Origin: Mnemiopsis leidyi
Taxonomy: Eukaryota > Ctenophora > Tentaculata > Lobata > Bolinopsidae
Direction: 5' to 3'
Assembly: GCA_000226015.1 (NCBI GenBank)
Contig: JH156041.1
Location: forward strand, 37,484 to 76,914
Length of the DNA stretch: 39,431 nucleotides
Shown: piece by piece, positions 36,927 to 39,431 of the stretch
Numbering within the stretch: the stretch's first letter is position 1
Layout: every line of letters begins with the position of its first letter
Translations under genes and position numbers: made by a program
The notes under the pieces: model-generated
What the model was told of the DNA's origin: nothing
Database searches by the model: none
The model's input: only the letters and a program-made list of their open reading frames with translations

Positions 36927-37137
36927 CAGGTGGAAGCAACATCATGAAATGAAGAGAACAAAAGTTACTCGAACCATCATGAATATCAGTGATACAAACA
37001 CAGCCTGACAAAGTGTCTCCAGCCTGCAGTCCTCAAACTAAACTCCAAGGAACCCTGTGTTTCTGAAAAGTGTGAGAGACAGATACAAGGAGCAAGGTGG
37101 TTGTACAACCCTGATTTTGTGAACTTCAATCTTCAAC
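36927..37137 (+). other. Probable 5' UTR part of the kinase-like gene's first coding exon
   Basis: A strong pyrimidine tract (CACTCTCATTTTTCATTTCACAG) ends at 36926, suggesting an acceptor and so an upstream untranslated exon. All frames between here and 37138 hit stops. Confidence 0.35.
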
Positions 37138-38013
37138 ATGGTGGATACAACCCTGGTTGTAATCATTGCGGTGTCGGCGGCGGTTATCCTGATAGCTGTC
37201 GTGCTTGGACTCTGTCTTTGTCGGTCCAACGGGGTTTTCGGGTCAGTGCTTTCCTGCCGCCTGCGATCATCTCAGTTTGTCTTGTTTTCAAATGGCTCTT
37301 CAGTGTGTTTCTTAAGTGGCATATTTTACTGCTTTGATCTCTTAAATTTTGATAAATTTTAATGCTCAATTAGATTGTTTACTTATGCTGCCACTGCCAG
37401 TGGCGAATGCTGCGTTTTAAAAGCTACTTTGTAGAGCATGATTGTGGTCAATTGTTAATTATAATAATCCTCGTTGCAGGACGAAGGTAAAAACGCAGGA
37501 CATGTATCTAGATCACGCCACCCTGGAACTAAAAAAGTCCTTCTTCTCACTGTCCCCGGTTATAAAGACTGGAACTCACTTCGAGCTGATGTTAGGGACC
37601 AAACCTAAACACAGACTGGAACTTTCTCATGTTGACTCAGATGCAGTGAGTAGTTGACTCAATGAGTTTATATTTTCTTCTGAGATAATTTTGTACCTCC
37701 TTATTGCTGATTGAATCCTTGGAAACGTCAAATCTCAGTTACATGGTTTATCATCAAGATAAATTCCTTAAATTTTGGAAACAGAGCTGAGCCATGGGAT
37801 AGAGTAGTTAAAAAGCCCCGCCCACGTGACTAAATTTCCGCCAGGTGATGGTGCTCCAAATGCGGCCCGACATATCAGCTGTGTCCCGGGACATTTACCT
37901 GAACAGTTTAGAGACACTGAGACGGCTAGACAAACACGATCACGTGACCACCTTCTACGGGACGTACGACACGCCCTCCGGACCTTGCACCGTCATCGAA
38001 TTCGCGCAGTTCG
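37138..38013 (+). CDS. Membrane-anchored receptor-kinase-like protein, degenerate N-lobe, partial (3' end outside window)
   Basis: Exons 37138-37241, 37480-37645 and 37845-38013 join in phase (146 codons) and end at a GTTAGT donor; the rest lies beyond the window. Residues 7-28 are a transmembrane helix (VVIIAVSAAVILIAVVLGLC), followed by a cytoplasmic juxtamembrane part and a protein-kinase N-lobe. HFELMLG opens strand 1, VMVLQMR is strand 3, SLETLRRLDKHDHV is helix C into strand 4, and CTVIEFAQFG is strand 5 and hinge, as in receptor tyrosine kinases. The glycine loop is degraded (GTKPKHRLEL), the VAIK Lys is Leu or Gln, and helix C has Ser where the salt-bridge Glu belongs, so a pseudokinase is likely. 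An in-frame TGA at 37120 with no AG between it and the ATG means this exon starts the protein, leaving only six residues outside. Confidence 0.62.
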
Positions 38014-39431
38014 GTTAGTGCATATCTGTTCGTGCCTTATCTAGTGAGTTAGTTCAAGCCGTTGTTTGACGCAGAGGACGCTACGGCGAAGCCACCAGGC
38101 CCTCACAATCTCACACAACCATGGACTCTAATACGGCGGAGTCTACACTAACAGTTTAGAAGTTAAGCTCCGACATCGAGTAGAATCAACCCCTTGAAGA
38201 GAATTTTCAAAATTTCAGATAGAAATTGACGAAAATTTGCAAAAAGCGTGCAGTTTCTTAACTGTAGAAGACTTAATTAAAACTGGTTACCGTTTATTCA
38301 GGGTCATATCTTCAACTATAAGTATCGGAGCTCATCGCAACAACAAATGATTTCTTATTTTCAGCCTCTGATTCGTCATATTTCCAAGTCAGTTTCAGCC
38401 TCTAATTCATTATATTTCTAAGTATTTCCTTCAATTTTTCCATCTGTAATACTTTTTTGTCGAAGGCTAAAAAGTTAAAGTTGTCTGATTTTGGTGGTGG
38501 TAGGTGGTTAGTGCCGTACTGGGTAGGTAGATGGCGGTGTCCGCTGTCCAAGGTAACTGTGCATTCAGCAGGGATTATTTATGGTAGAGTTGTCCATGTT
38601 GGAATGTGACAATTAGACCGGTTCAGAAAACCAAAATATTAGGAAAAAAGGGCGTTCCCAAACTCGTAGAGACTTGATACCTTCATTAAACTAAACCTTT
38701 TTCTACGGTTTATATTTGAGTGTGGCACTTCTGGGAGGCTTAACTCACTCCTTCATGCCTAAATTGACGATTTTAAGAATTTTACCTGTTAAAATCTCCC
38801 GACAAAAATGGGCGTGGCCGGAGCCACGTGTACCGGGTCGAGTAGGAGCCTGAAGTTTTTAGGTGGTTATTGAGCACAACAGCAGCAGATTAGCCTTGAC
38901 ATGTAATTATTCAATGATACTAGAATTAGAAAAAATTAGAACATCTGCTATGATACACTTACACAACTGCTTCAAGATCTACCTATTACAAGACCATTTA
39001 AACATTAGAACTTTTCTGTATACCAAATGCCAATGTTTCTGTTATGAGATGTTGTAATAAAGGGTTTATTAACCACTGAACTCTGTCACCCCTACAGAAA
39101 AGTGCCTCTAATTGTACCGACGGTACCTTAAATTTATGGTCTAAATTAAATTTTAAGTCGGACAAAAGTTGCTCAAGAAATTTTCGAAAATTCGAAATCT
39201 TAATTCAGAATTTTGAGGTCAAGCTTAATTGAGATCAGTATAATCTTTCAATTAAGCTTCACACACTAAATTTAATCTACACCATTTAAAATTTCCCTTC
39301 GACTGAAACACAAGATAATTGAATTCAGGTCATCGTTGGGCTAAATTTTCAAATTATTTTTCTCAAATAATTAATTTAGGATTAAAGATTAAAATAGAAA
39401 TCTTTAACTCGTGATAAAAAATTCTAAATTA
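38014..39431. other. Probable intron of the kinase-like gene, to window end
   Basis: No exon continuing the kinase fold in phase 1 could be found. The only reasonable acceptor (AATTTCAG near 38217) leads into a stop within four codons. The sequence is AT-rich and otherwise featureless. Confidence 0.4.

Larger units (their letters stand above)
24651..37137. other. 12.5-kb gene-poor stretch
   Basis: Mostly AT-rich sequence with frequent stops in all frames. Items noted: a (GATACT)n microsatellite at 25185-25207; inverted CCAAT boxes near 26010-26060 and 26630-26675; a tRNA A-box match TGGCTCAGTGG at 31891; and two weak exon candidates (29102-29362 and 32689-32736, both minus strand). Nothing else is supported. 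Confidence 0.6.

Overview
This is a eukaryotic, animal-type window: AT-rich, with genes broken into many short exons by GT-AG introns of about 0.1-1.8 kb, and with small transposons, tRNA-derived repeats and minisatellites between and inside the genes. The protein families (an epsinR/CLINT1 ENTH adaptor, an 11-beta-HSD-like SDR, a receptor-kinase-like gene, a secreted F5/8-type protein with a Cys-rich GCC2_GCC3-like motif) point to an invertebrate metazoan. The lineage cannot be fixed from sequence alone.

Layout. Positions 1-4834 hold no convincing gene but are rich in mobile DNA, notably three tiny hAT-like MITEs with perfect 8-bp target duplications, a TA-flanked mariner/pogo-like MITE and tRNA-like repeats. 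CLINT1 (+ strand, 14 coding exons, 4835-12566, 662 aa) follows, with a GC-AG intron and a likely poly(A) signal near 13680. Open frames at 14507-15907 (+) look like exons of an unrecognised, perhaps damaged gene.

From 22410 down to 15874 runs a 14-exon minus-strand gene for a predicted 736-aa secreted protein: signal peptide, F5/8 (F-type-lectin-like) domain, at least two copies of an unrecognised module and a C-terminal Cys-rich motif. I could not name this architecture. Every splice phase in the model agrees. Its fifth intron contains an intronless + strand gene (19559-20464) for an 11-beta-HSD-like membrane SDR that has lost the catalytic Tyr and Lys. A second small minus-strand gene (24650-23825) predicts an 83-aa secreted 4-Cys protein whose stop codon is created at a splice junction. 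Between the two lies a cluster of CRE and CACGTG sites.

Positions 24651-37137 are mostly gene-poor, with two weak exon candidates (about 29.1-29.4 kb and 32.7 kb). At 37138 a + strand gene begins that encodes a transmembrane segment followed directly by a degenerate protein-kinase N-lobe, and it runs out of the window. The genes share no evident pathway. Membrane traffic (CLINT1), secreted or cell-surface products and two likely pseudoenzymes (SDR and kinase) are simply neighbours.
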